Assembly: GCA_026120185.1 (NCBI GenBank)
Contig: JANUWF010001179.1
Coordinates: 2,955,501 to 3,019,500 of the forward strand
DNA: 64,000 nt
Direction of reading: 5' to 3'
From: Voacanga thouarsii
Lineage: Eukaryota; Streptophyta; Magnoliopsida; Gentianales; Apocynaceae
Part shown: positions 22,582 through 32,012 of the stretch, piece by piece
Position numbering within the stretch: the first letter of the stretch is position 1
Layout: the number at the start of each line of letters is the position of its first letter
Notes under the pieces: model-generated
Seen by the model: only the letters and a program-made list of their open reading frames with translations
Told to the model about the DNA's origin: nothing
Database searches by the model: none
Translations under genes and position numbers: made by a program

Positions 22582-23862
22582 TGATAGGGGTTTAAATCAC
22601 TATTCTTTTCCTAGTTATTTGACGATATTTTAAGATACATTTGTTGTAATAACTAGGCGTATTCCTTCCTATTTGATATTTTGCTTGTAAAAGATGTTTT
22701 TGACAAATATGTGCAGATTTAAGTTAAAATCGAGCAGAAAGTGCATAGAACCAGAATGCAACTGGCGCCAGGCCCAACTAGTGGACTAGGCACCAAGCCC
22801 ATTCAGTCCAGCAGTAGAGACTGAACAAGCTTTAGGGATTTTTCTAGAACAGACCTGGCGCCAGGTCTGGCAAGTGTACCTAGCACCGGGTCCATTTTGT
22901 CTGCCAAGAAATAGATGGCCAAAAATAGAGCAAAACAGAGGAAGAACAGAGTGTACCTGGCACTGGGTGGGTCGAAGGTACCCGGCACCAGGTAAGTTCT
23001 GGAGGCAGAAATTTTATATGTGGAATTATGGCTTATCTAAGGATTTTGGTGTTTTCCTATTCCAACTCAGCCAAGACTTCCTCAACCACGAAATAGGCAT
23101 CCAAGAGGCCTATAAAAGCATAAGAGAACGCAATGGTTTGATATATATAACCAAGAGAGGTGAATTAAAAAGCAAAAATTCTGATTCTCTCATTTCACCC
23201 AATTCAAGGAAGATTGTTCAAATGGAGTCTTTAAGGAAGAAGAAAGAGGCCTGTCTATGAGTGCTTTCTTTTCTCTTTGTCTTCTTTTTGTTTAGCAATG
23301 ATGTATTTAATGTTTTTATTGCAATTTGACATTATTTTGGGATTCATAATTTTGGGTTAATTTAGTTATTTAATCAATTCTTTGTCATCTTTGGAATTTG
23401 ATTACTTAAATTCATTGGTTATTGGTGTGAGTTATTCTAATTGACTTGAGATGACGATGTTAGGAGTTTCATTGTATTAATTTTGTATTTATCTAATCTT
23501 AATGGACTTGAGCATCAAAATTAAGGTTATAGGACTAAGTGATCAAAGATTAGTTAATTTTACCTTGAGCAAAGGGTTATTAGCTAATTTCATGTTTATA
23601 AGAAATTGAGCCTAATGTATGTTTTGGTTAGGATTAACTTAATTGGCAAATCTGTTTCTATAATCAAAATATAGGATTCCATGGATTGGAACATGATGTG
23701 GGATTTACCTAAATAGAATCATGATTTGTGAGATGATTGAGTTTTACTTTATACTCCTTCATGATGCCAAGATGATAATTAGTTGAGAGAATTGCTAATT
23801 GCTTCATTATTATGTTTTCTAGGGTACTTGTCTAAATTGCATAAAACGAGAACCTTGAATTG
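22582..23862 (+). repeat. 3' LTR of Gypsy-B, left part
   Basis: Colinear with 15778-17100 of the 5' LTR, with the TATA box at 23111-23118. It is interrupted at 23862 by the Sirevirus; AATTG (23858-23862) is the left TSD copy. Confidence 0.9.
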
Positions 23863-24197
23863 TGAAAAAACTTAGAAGGGGGGGTGAATAAGGTTTTTGG
23901 CAAGCAAAAATAATTTTTCCGAAGAGTCTAAAATGCTGAACAAGGATGATCACAAAGGTACTTTGACTGACTTCATTGATGCATTGAAAGCTGTCTAAGC
24001 ACTCGTAGATGTGTATTCAGATTTAGACAGTGAAAGATCATAAAAACAATATACATGAACCACTGAAATAAAATGAGACAAGAGATGTATAGTGATTCGA
24101 TCAACAATGATCAACGTCCACTACCTTAAGCTTCACACTTAAGGATTTTCAACCCTATTTCATTAACCTTACTTAATTAAACAACCACATATAAGAA

Positions 24198-24374
24198 AGG
24201 ATCACCACACTAGGTTTTACACAACCTCTCAAACACATCAAGGCTCACCCCTATGGGTTTTACACCACAACCTTGAACAGTCACACAACAAGGATCACCC
24301 CTATGGGTTTTACCACACAACCTTGAACATACACACAACAAGGATCACCCCGATGGGTTTTACCACATAACCTT
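24198..24374. repeat. 50-bp tandem repeat inside the Sirevirus LTR
   Basis: Units 24241-24290 and 24291-24340 plus a partial unit 24341-24374 share 'cacccctatgggttttac' and 'aaccttgaac'. A diverged unit precedes at 24198-24240. The same array is in the other LTR (30870-31003), so it predates insertion. Confidence 0.9.
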
Positions 24375-24589
24375 GCTATTACAAGCTGAGAATTGAAAAT
24401 CAATAGAACAGAGATAAGTTCACTTACTTTAGCAGATATTCTCTCGGATACAAGTACAAAATACTTTTATCTTGATACACAATGAATTCACTTTGAAGTT
24501 AAGATAAAAGGAGATTTTTGAAAATATTGAGCAATAGTGTTTCTAAGATGGATGTTTCAAAAATCTTACTTGTAATCTGGCTTTAAGGG

Positions 24590-24599
24590 CTATTTATAG
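24590..24599 (-). promoter_or_regulatory. TATA box of the Sirevirus 3' LTR
   Basis: CTATAAATAG on the minus strand; the copy in the 5' LTR is at 31220-31229. Confidence 0.55.
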
Positions 24600-25151
24600 A
24601 GCCAAAAAGTGGAGTGCCAACGGTCATAAAAAAACGGCTATAAATTTTTCTATTTAAACTCATCTAAGTTTTGGACTCGGGTTTTGAACGGAGATGCATC
24701 CAAAAGTTAAGTCCAAAATGGCACATCCCTGATGGACAATTTTTCAACCCGATTTACAGGATTTTGGATGAACCTTTTGGATTCAAATTGTACCATCCAA
24801 AATTCTGTGAATTCTAAAAACTTTGAAAATCATCTCCTTTGAAGCTTCAAGGTAAAGCCAAATGAATCAAAAGATAAGAGGGCATAGGAAATAATAAGTA
24901 TACCTTAATGAACACCTCTTAGTCTAATATTCTTCATAAAAAGTCTTCTTGATGTATAACTCCTTATACTTGATTTTCCAATTGATCTTCCATTCTTGAA
25001 ATCGGTGATGAAGGAGTTGCCAACAATTCTTATCTGAAGACTTTAGAAGAACAAAGGTCAATCATGTCCTATCACAATAAATTGACACGTTAGTCCATAT
25101 CAACGTTTGTCATAAATCAAAACATAAAAGAAGGCCCTTAGGGCTAACAAT

Positions 25152-25568
25152 CTCCCCCTTTTTGAGTGATGACAAACATGACACATTTGATATGTAGATA
25201 GAGATAACATGATGAGCAAAAGGTGCAAATAATTGTAACAAGTCTCATAGAGATCTTATGAGAAACCATATCTCAATGATCCTAAAGCATATCATATCTC
25301 TATATAAATATTCAAAGTAATTTGATAGAGATAAAATGCTAAAAAGCTCCCCCTAAATATATGCTTATGTGATAATTTTGAACATAAGAGGGAATAGAAG
25401 AAGTAACGATTTATTCATCCAGAAAGTGTATCCAAAATCGTTTTGGAAGAACTTGTGTTTTCAGAATATCTTTTGGATAGGACTTTTGGATGTCCAAAAC
25501 ATTTTTCAAAAACTGCTTATAAGAATATTTGTTTTGGATACAAAGTTTACGAGTCCAAAACTCCCCCT
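25152..25568 (-). promoter_or_regulatory. Multiple polypurine tracts (AGGGGGAG) before the 3' LTR
   Basis: On the minus strand AGGGGGAG occurs three times: 25159-25152 (directly next to the LTR start), 25354-25347 and 25568-25561. A near copy lies at about 26187-26193. Repeated AGGGGGAG tracts upstream of the 3' LTR have been described as a Sirevirus signature. The tract next to the LTR is the expected plus-strand primer. Confidence 0.75.
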
Positions 25569-26456
25569 GATTCGATGCACCAAAAATTTATCACAGAATT
25601 TTTGTTTCAAGGATCCAATTATCATTCAGAATTCTGTGTTATAAAATTGAACTTTCACAAACTGAGGAATTTTTCAGAAAAATTTGTGAACAGTGAATCA
25701 GAAATTTTCATCACGGTTTTGATTTACCTGCGCAACTGTTCATATCATAAATGGTTCATGCAGTTCATAACAGTTCATGCAGTTACTTCGGAATTCAATA
25801 ACTGTTCATACGACGGTTTCAGTTTTTCAAAGGGTTTCAACTTCCATAGCGATTACTTTGCTTGAACAAAAAACCAAACATTAACGAGTCCAATATTAGT
25901 CATGTAGAATCCATGCGGAACTCATAACATTTTATTTTTGGATATCAACATGTAGATCAAATTCATATGCGATCGTAACATGCAAACTTTACATTTTCTA
26001 TCAATTACTTGCATACCAACAATTTCATACAGCTTATATTGCAGACTATAACATTTTCAGATTAGCATATGTCTTGCAAACAACATCATGCCGACAGTCA
26101 TGCAGACCAACATTCAACATTTTCACAACAGTTTCATTTTTTCATTTTCTCCTTATCAACATGTGGATCTATCTAACATTTTCTTTCTCCCCCATAATAA
26201 CTGTCATCTCTCCCATATTCACTGTCATTTTCTTTCTCCCCATTTGTCATCAATCAAAAAGAAGCATAGCAGAAGGAGAAGTAATATGCACTTAACAGTC
26301 ATCAGATAGATAATAGGCATGATAGAGAATTAAACTTAAAAAAGTATCAGAAATTATCCAAAGACAGAATATAAATGACTGAAAAAGTAAATTGTTCAAC
26401 TGTGGCAGAATGTAAGTTGTTCATCAGCCCACGGTGTTACCTAAGAAAACAGTCTA
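25569..26456 (-). other. Non-coding 3' region of the Sirevirus
   Basis: No domain is seen in either strand. The + strand frames 25369-25865 and 26074-26309 are AT-rich and cross the polypurine motifs. Short repeats of 'cagttcat' occur at 25750-25810. Confidence 0.5.
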
Positions 26457-27956
26457 GGAAATATTAATGGTTTCACCCTTGGATCCAGTATCCTTCTTGG
26501 AAAACTGACTAGCTTTTCTATTGGATTTTCGCTTTACAGCCACATGCTTCTGTCTTTTTCCTTTGGGTTTAGGAGAAGGAGGAGGAATATCTTTTTTACG
26601 GACAGGAGAAGGTCTGTGGAGATGGTTCAAGTGAGGGTTCAGGAGAGGGAACCTTGATATCTGCAGGCGGTTCATTCTTGTCCTCTGAAGATTGTTCATC
26701 CTTTTCATGATCAGATATAGAGGCGGAAGGCTTAGCAGATTGCTCAATGACAGAAATTCTGTTCCCTAAGTTCTTGATTTCTGAGCTAAGAGATTCCAAT
26801 TTCTCTGCAAATGAGCTGATTGCACTCAGAATATTCTCAGACAAACCCATGTCATGAACATTGCCTTCATCAAATTTTCTTTTAGAACCAGAGACAGTCT
26901 TTCCTTCGTCCTTAATTTTCATCAGGTTCTCTCTTTCTTTTCCAGCAGTTTCTCTAAGCAATTTCCAAGAATTATTCTCCCTTACATATCCCATCTTTTC
27001 AAAGGAGTCATAGCTATAAACATTTGTTTTTGAGGGATCAGAAGTAACAGAATTTAAATCAATATTGAAAAATCTGAAGACTTTGGTCAATAAATTTCCA
27101 AATGGAAGAGCCTTGCTAGAAGTATTTCTAGACTGCAACATTAACTTTGTTGCCAGAAATCCAAAGTTAATCTGTCTCCCCTCAGCTAAGGCAAGCATGA
27201 CCACCATTTGAAGTATGCTAATAGAGGTCTTATGACCGGAACTGGGTACAACAATGGTAGAAACCATATGATGAAGGATTCTACCCAATCCATTCAGCCA
27301 TTTAGAACTGCGATTTCCGAGAGATCTCAAAGCTTTTTCCACCGAGTAAACAACTTCTCAAAATTTTTCAGAATAAAAATTTCATTTCCTTCGGGAAATT
27401 TGTTCAACTCAAAATCTCGAAAACCGGCATCACGAACATCACAGATTACATTCGACATTCTATGGTCAAATTCAAAATCTTTTCCTTTCACTCGTGTCAC
27501 ATACCACCTAATCATGAATCCTCCCTCTGTTTCTTCCAGTTTGCCCTTTCTCAAATTTGCATAAAATTCCCAAACTAAAGGAGTGTAGATTTTCTCATCA
27601 ACTGATAGCAAACTCCCCCACCCGACATGATTAAACATATCCGAGAATATTTGACAAGTTCGGAAAAGCGAGTGGTTCACTCGATAGCCGGAAATAATAG
27701 TTCGATTTCTAGAGACCCGATCATTGTATTCAGATTCACATTTGGAGTCGAGAAATCGAGGTACCTGATTTGTAGAACTCAGTTGTTCGGAGGAAGATTC
27801 AAACGAATCATAATGAGAGGCCAAGAAGTGAGGCTGAGGAGAAGCTTCCTTTGCTTTTGCTTTGCCCTTTGTTGAACTCGAAACCTTTTTCATTAACACC
27901 GGAGAAGATTTTTGCTCCTTCTTAGGTTTTGGAACGGTGGATTTTGTCTTGGCCAT
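26457..27956 (-). pseudogene. Sirevirus second ORF, plant-transposon-protein-like (PF20167-like), two frameshifts
   Basis: Best start is the ATG at 27956 (MAKTKSTVPKPKKEQKSS, a basic low-complexity leader); the frame is open further upstream to 28043. It runs through YNDRVSRNRTIISGYRVNHS, IFSDMFNHVGW, IYTPLVWEFYANLR, VKGKDFEFDHRMSNVICDV and ends near 27327. A frame change near 27340 leads into a second piece (to 26596) with a predicted coiled coil (SSFAEKLESLSSEIKNLGNR) and a Pro/Glu-rich tail. A second change near 26640 leads to a Lys-rich C-terminus (RKKDIPPPSPKPKGKRQKH) with its stop at 26454-26456. The block order fits PF20167. It lies where Sireviruses carry their env-like ORF; no transmembrane segment is evident. 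Confidence 0.65.
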
Positions 27957-28447
27957 TGAAGGATTCAAGCTTTTACAGAGCTTTTTGGGTTTTCGAGAGA
28001 AGAAGAACACGGAGGAATTATTTTGGAAGAATGACGGTTTCAAGGGTTTTGAGAAAGAGAAAATCGAGATAGCTTTGAATGTCTAGGATAGTGTGAGAAC
28101 AATGTGCCTTGGAAACATGTATTTTTCTGAGGAGTTTTGAAAAGCGCGCAAACCAATTTTTTTGAAACACAAAATTTGGAATAAAAGAATATCAAGAATT
28201 GATTTCGGAACAAGACCAGGTCCGAAATCATTGTCCAAAAGAGTGTTTCCTTGAAATGCATTTTGGATGTAGGAATTGGATTCTAGTACTGCGTCCAAAA
28301 CAAGAACAGGGTATTTTGGATGTAGAGTTTTGTTTCCAAAACTTTTTTCTTCACAATTCCTGTACAAAAAGAACTTACACAAAAGGATTATTTATCAAAT
28401 TCTTCTAATACCCAAACCTCTTCTCAAATTGTTGAACCTGTCCTCAG

Positions 28448-30433
28448 CTAGAGGTTTAGTGAAGATATCTGCAAGTTGTTTATCCGTTGAGACATATTCA
28501 ACACACACATCTCCTTGAGTACATGGTCTCGGATAAAGTGATGTTTAACTTCAATATGCTTTGTTCTCGAGTGCTGCACTGGAATTTTTGTTAGATTGAT
28601 AGCACTTGTATTATCACACATTATAGGAACACAGTTAAAATTTAAATTGAAATCTCGCAAAGTATTCTTCATCCATAAGATTTGAGCACAACAGCTTCCT
28701 GCTGCAATATATTCAGCCTCAGTGGTGGATAATAATACGCAAGCTTGTTTTTTATTGTGCCATGATACTAATGAGTGTCCAAGAAATTGACAATGGCCAC
28801 TAGTACTTTTTCTTTCAACTTTACACCCTGCATAATCTGCATAAGTATATCCTATAAGATCAAAGGTGTTAGTACGTGGATACCATAATCCATAATCATA
28901 TGTCCTAATAAGATATTGAAGTATGTGTTTAACTACACTTAAATGAGATTCCTTCGGGCAAGATTGAAATCGAGCACAAAAACATACTGAAAACATGATA
29001 TCTGGTCGACTAGCAGTAAGATATAGTAGACTTCCAATCATACCTCTATATTTTCGTTCATCTACCTCCTTACCCTTTTCATCTTGGTCAAGTTTTATGG
29101 ATGTGCTCATGAGTGTGCTGATTTCTTTTGCTTCATTCATTCCAAACCTTTTGAGCAACTCTTTGGCATACTTTGCTTGGTTAATGAAGATTCCATCTTT
29201 AGTTTGCTTAATTTGCAGTCCGAGAAAGAAGTTCAATTCTCCCATCATACTCATTTCAAATTCTTGCTGCATAGTCTTAGCAAACATCTTGCACAAGGAG
29301 TCATTAGTAGTGCCAAAGATAATATCATCAATATAGATTTGGACGATTAGTAAGTCACCAGAGCAATCAGATTTGATAAACAAGGTATTATCAATTAAGC
29401 CTCTAGAAAATCCTTTTGAGATTAGAAAACCACTAAGCCTTTCATACCAAGCTCTAGGAACTTGCTTTAATGCATAAAGAGCTTTAGATAGTTTGAAAAC
29501 ATGATTTGGATAGAGCTCATGAGAAAAACTAGGTGGCTGCTCAACGTACACTTCTTCTTCAATAAAGCCATTTAAGAAAGCACTTTTAACATCCATTTGA
29601 TAGAGCATAAAATTTTTAAAAGATGCAAAAGCAAGTAACATTCTAATAGATTCTAATCTAGCAACAGGAGCAAATGTTTCGTCGTAGTCAATGTCTTCCT
29701 CTTGATTAAATCCTTGAACTACCAATCTAGCTTTGTTTTTAATTACAGCTCCGTTTTCATCAAGTTTGTTTCTAAAAATCCATTTTATTCCAATAATAGG
29801 ATGATCATGCAGTCTAGGAACAAGTTTCCAAACTTGATTTCTTTCGAATTGATTCAACTCTTCTTGCATGGTAATAATCCAAAATTCATCATGTAATGCA
29901 ATATTAATTCTATTAGGTTCAATATTTGAAAGAAGAGCAAAGTTGTCGATAAAATACCGTCGAGTTTTAACTCCTTGGTTTAGATCTCCAATGATTTGCT
30001 CCTTTGGATGGCCTGATTTGAATTTCCAATCATGAATAAGAAGCCCTAGTTTTGATTCTTTGACTTGATTTGTCCCCTCATGGGTGACTTCTAGCAATCT
30101 CCACATATCATGAGCTAAATCACAACCACTAACACAGTTGTATTCAGTCACATCTAGTGCACAACACAAAATATTCATAGCTTGAAAGTTTAGAGTCATT
30201 TTTGCATTGTCTTCCACACTATACTCATCATTCTGTTTAGGTATTTTTATGCCATCAATCATCTTTGATGGAATAAAAGGACCATTCTCTATTAAACTCC
30301 ATAACTCGAAGTTAATAGAACACACATAAATATTTATTCTATTTTTCCAGAAGGTATAGTTGCTTCCATTGAATAAAGGTAGACGATTCGTTGAAGATCC
30401 TTCAACATATGGAAGAGAAGATGAGCTTGCCAT
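28448..30433 (-). CDS. Gag-reverse transcriptase-RNase H fusion ORF of the Sirevirus-like element
   Basis: An uninterrupted 661-codon ORF starting 60 bp after the 5' LTR. Residues 1-138 are copia gag (LFNGSNYTFWKNRI at 20-33; KLGLLIHDWKF at 128-138). From about 139 the sequence is the region just before reverse transcriptase (HPKEQIIGDLNQGVKTRR), then RT from about 200 (IKWIFRNKLDENG, MDVKSAFLNG, catalytic YIDD at 367-370) and RNase H (ADYAGC, STTEAEY at 569-575, MCDNTSA) with its acidic residues. The rest of gag, the zinc knuckle, protease and integrase are missing through one in-frame deletion. The last ~20 residues are out of frame: a 1-nt shift near 28515 places the usual ADIFTKPL ending in another frame. 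Whether the protein is made or active is unknown. Confidence 0.88.
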   Translation of the reverse strand: MASSSSLPYVEGSSTNRLPLFNGSNYTFWKNRINIYVCSINFELWSLIENGPFIPSKMIDGIKIPKQNDEYSVEDNAKMTLNFQAMNILCCALDVTEYNCVSGCDLAHDMWRLLEVTHEGTNQVKESKLGLLIHDWKFKSGHPKEQIIGDLNQGVKTRRYFIDNFALLSNIEPNRINIALHDEFWIITMQEELNQFERNQVWKLVPRLHDHPIIGIKWIFRNKLDENGAVIKNKARLVVQGFNQEEDIDYDETFAPVARLESIRMLLAFASFKNFMLYQMDVKSAFLNGFIEEEVYVEQPPSFSHELYPNHVFKLSKALYALKQVPRAWYERLSGFLISKGFSRGLIDNTLFIKSDCSGDLLIVQIYIDDIIFGTTNDSLCKMFAKTMQQEFEMSMMGELNFFLGLQIKQTKDGIFINQAKYAKELLKRFGMNEAKEISTLMSTSIKLDQDEKGKEVDERKYRGMIGSLLYLTASRPDIMFSVCFCARFQSCPKESHLSVVKHILQYLIRTYDYGLWYPRTNTFDLIGYTYADYAGCKVERKSTSGHCQFLGHSLVSWHNKKQACVLLSTTEAEYIAAGSCCAQILWMKNTLRDFNLNFNCVPIMCDNTSAINLTKIPVQHSRTKHIEVKHHFIRDHVLKEMCVLNMSQRINNLQISSLNL

Positions 30434-30478
30434 TAAGATCTTTTCTACAAGGCTGTTAAACCAAAAGTATGTAGACCA

Positions 30479-30492
30479 CTCTCTGATATCAA
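30479..30492 (-). promoter_or_regulatory. Primer binding site of the Sirevirus (tRNA-iMet type)
   Basis: On the minus strand 'ttgatatcagagag' follows the LTR end and matches the initiator-Met primer site TGGTATCAGAG with one change. This fixes the element's direction. Confidence 0.75.
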
Positions 30493-30493
30493 A

Positions 30494-31763
30494 TGAAAAA
30501 CCTTAGAGGGGGGTGAATAAGGTTTTTAGCAAGCAAAAATAATTTTTCCGAAGAGTCTAAAATGCTGAACAAGGATGATCACAAAGATACTTGGACTGAC
30601 TTTATTGATGCATTGAAAATTGTCCAAGCACTCGTAGATGTGTATTCAGATTTAGACAGTGAAAGATCATAAAAACAATATACATGAACCACTGAAATAA
30701 AATGAGACAAGAGATGTATAGTGGTTCGATCAACAATGATCTACGTCTATTACCTTAAGCCTCACACTTAAGGATTTTCAACCCTATTTCATTAACCTCA
30801 CTTAATGAAACAACCATATACATGAGAGGATCACCACACTAGGTTTTACACAACCTCTCAAACACATCAAGGCTCACCCCTATGGGTTTTACACCACAAC
30901 CTTGAACAATCACACAACAAGGATCACCCCTATTGGTTTTACCACAAAACCTTAAACAATCACCCAACAAGGATCACCCCTATGGGTTTTACCACACAAC
31001 CTTGCTATTACAAGCTGAGAATTGAAAATCAATAGAACAGAGATAAGCTCACTTACTTGAGCAGATATTCTCTCGGATACAAGCACAAAATACTTTTATC
31101 TTTGATACACAATGAACTCACTTTGAAGCTAAGATAAAAGGAGATTTTTGAAGATATTGAGCAATAGTGTTTCTAAGATGGATGTTTCAAAAATCTTACT
31201 TGTAATCTGGCTTTAAGGGCTATTTATAGAGCCAAAAAGTGGAGTGCCAACGGTCATAAAAAACAGTTATAAATTTTTCTGTTTAAACTCATCCGAGTTT
31301 TGGACTCGGGTTTTGGACGAAGATGCATCCAAAAGTTAAGTCCAAAATGGCACATCCCTGACGGACAATTTTTCAACCTGGTTTACAGGATTTTGGATGA
31401 ACCTTTTGGATTCAAACTGTACCATCCAAAATTCTATGAATTCTAAAAACTTTGAAAATCATCTCCTTTGAAGCTTCAAGGTAAAGCCAAATGAATCAAA
31501 AGATAAGAGGACATAGGAAATAATAAGTATACCTTAATGAACACTTCCTAGTCTAATATTCTTCATAAAAAGTCTTCTTGATGTATAACTCCTTATACTT
31601 GATTTTCCAATTGATCTTCCATTCTTGAAATCGGTGATGAAGGAGTCGCCAACAATTCTTATCTGAATACTTTAGAAGAACAAAGGTCAATCATGTCCTA
31701 TCACAATAAATTGACACGTTAGTCCATAAATCAAAACATAAAAGAAGGCCCTTAGGGCTAACA
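30494..31763 (-). repeat. 5' LTR of the Sirevirus-like element
   Basis: Same sequence as 23863-25149 with scattered differences; on the minus strand it begins TGTTAGCCC at 31763 and ends GTTTTTCA at 30494. It includes the 50-bp repeat array (30870-31003) and the TATA box at 31220-31229. Confidence 0.92.
31220..31229 (-). promoter_or_regulatory. TATA box of the Sirevirus 5' LTR
   Basis: CTATAAATAG on the minus strand, about 535 bp into the LTR. It is the likely promoter for the fusion ORF transcript. Confidence 0.55.
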
Positions 31764-32012
31764 AATTGTATATGTTTCTTTATTTTTTCTTTTTATTCTT
31801 TTCTTACTTTATTTGGGTCGGTTAAACAATGAAAGAAAAGTTATTAATGTGTACTTGTTCCTTTTAGGATTGATACTCGTTAATTCCCTGTACTATGCTT
31901 ACGATAAGTATACTTGCTCACATGTGTATTTTGAAATTAATATTTTAATTAAAACTTAATTAATGGATGGATTTAAGATTGATGATTTTATATACCCAAA
32001 CTTTACGCATCA
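31764..32012 (+). repeat. 3' LTR of Gypsy-B, right part
   Basis: It begins with the second AATTG TSD copy (31764-31768) and continues the Gypsy-B LTR exactly where 23862 left off (compare 17095-17333), ending ACGCATCA at 32012. Confidence 0.9.

Larger units (their letters stand above)
23863..25149 (-). repeat. 3' LTR of the Sirevirus-like element
   Basis: On the minus strand it begins TGTTAGCCCTAAGGGCC and ends GTTTTTTCA; 1287 bp against 1270 bp for the 5' LTR. It contains the 50-bp tandem repeat (24198-24374) and a TATA box. Confidence 0.9.
23863..31763 (-). mobile_element. Sirevirus-like copia element, internally deleted, TSD AATTG
   Basis: A 7901-bp element on the minus strand: 5' LTR 31763-30494, iMet-type primer site, gag-RT-RNase H fusion ORF (30433-28448), second ORF (27956-26457), repeated CTCCCCCT motifs (polypurine tracts on the minus strand), 3' LTR 25149-23863. 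TSD AATTG lies at 23858-23862 and 31764-31768, and the empty site is confirmed by the uninterrupted 5' LTR of Gypsy-B near 17090. The extra ORF after pol and the repeated AGGGGGAG tracts are features described for Sireviruses (SIRE1/Maximus lineage). Loss of protease and integrase makes it non-autonomous. The LTRs are similar (roughly mid-90s percent by eye), so it is the younger layer. Confidence 0.92.
15778..32012 (+). mobile_element. Gypsy-B: pol-less tRNA-Asp-primed gypsy element, split by a Sirevirus
   Basis: Order on the + strand: 5' LTR (15778-17333), primer site (17340), gag remnants, a second ORF (19893-21109), non-coding 3' region, polypurine tract (about 22567), and a 3' LTR (22582-32012) interrupted at 23862. 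Without the inserted 7.9-kb copia the element is about 8.3 kb. Gag C-terminal motifs and the tRNA-Asp primer suggest the Athila/Tat side of gypsy; the exact lineage is uncertain. Protease, reverse transcriptase and integrase are absent. The flanking 5 bp (CATAT at the left, TACAT at the right) are only partly alike, so the TSD is imperfect. LTR divergence is clearly greater than in the nested Sirevirus, in line with nesting order. Confidence 0.85.

Noticed and set aside
24198..24374. Spaced 50-bp repeats that look CRISPR-like
   Set aside because: Units are head to tail without unique spacers, lie inside a plant LTR and occur in both LTRs.
25369..25865. Plus-strand frames of 91-140 codons
   Set aside because: Antisense to the Sirevirus 3' non-coding region, crossing its polypurine tracts; no domain.
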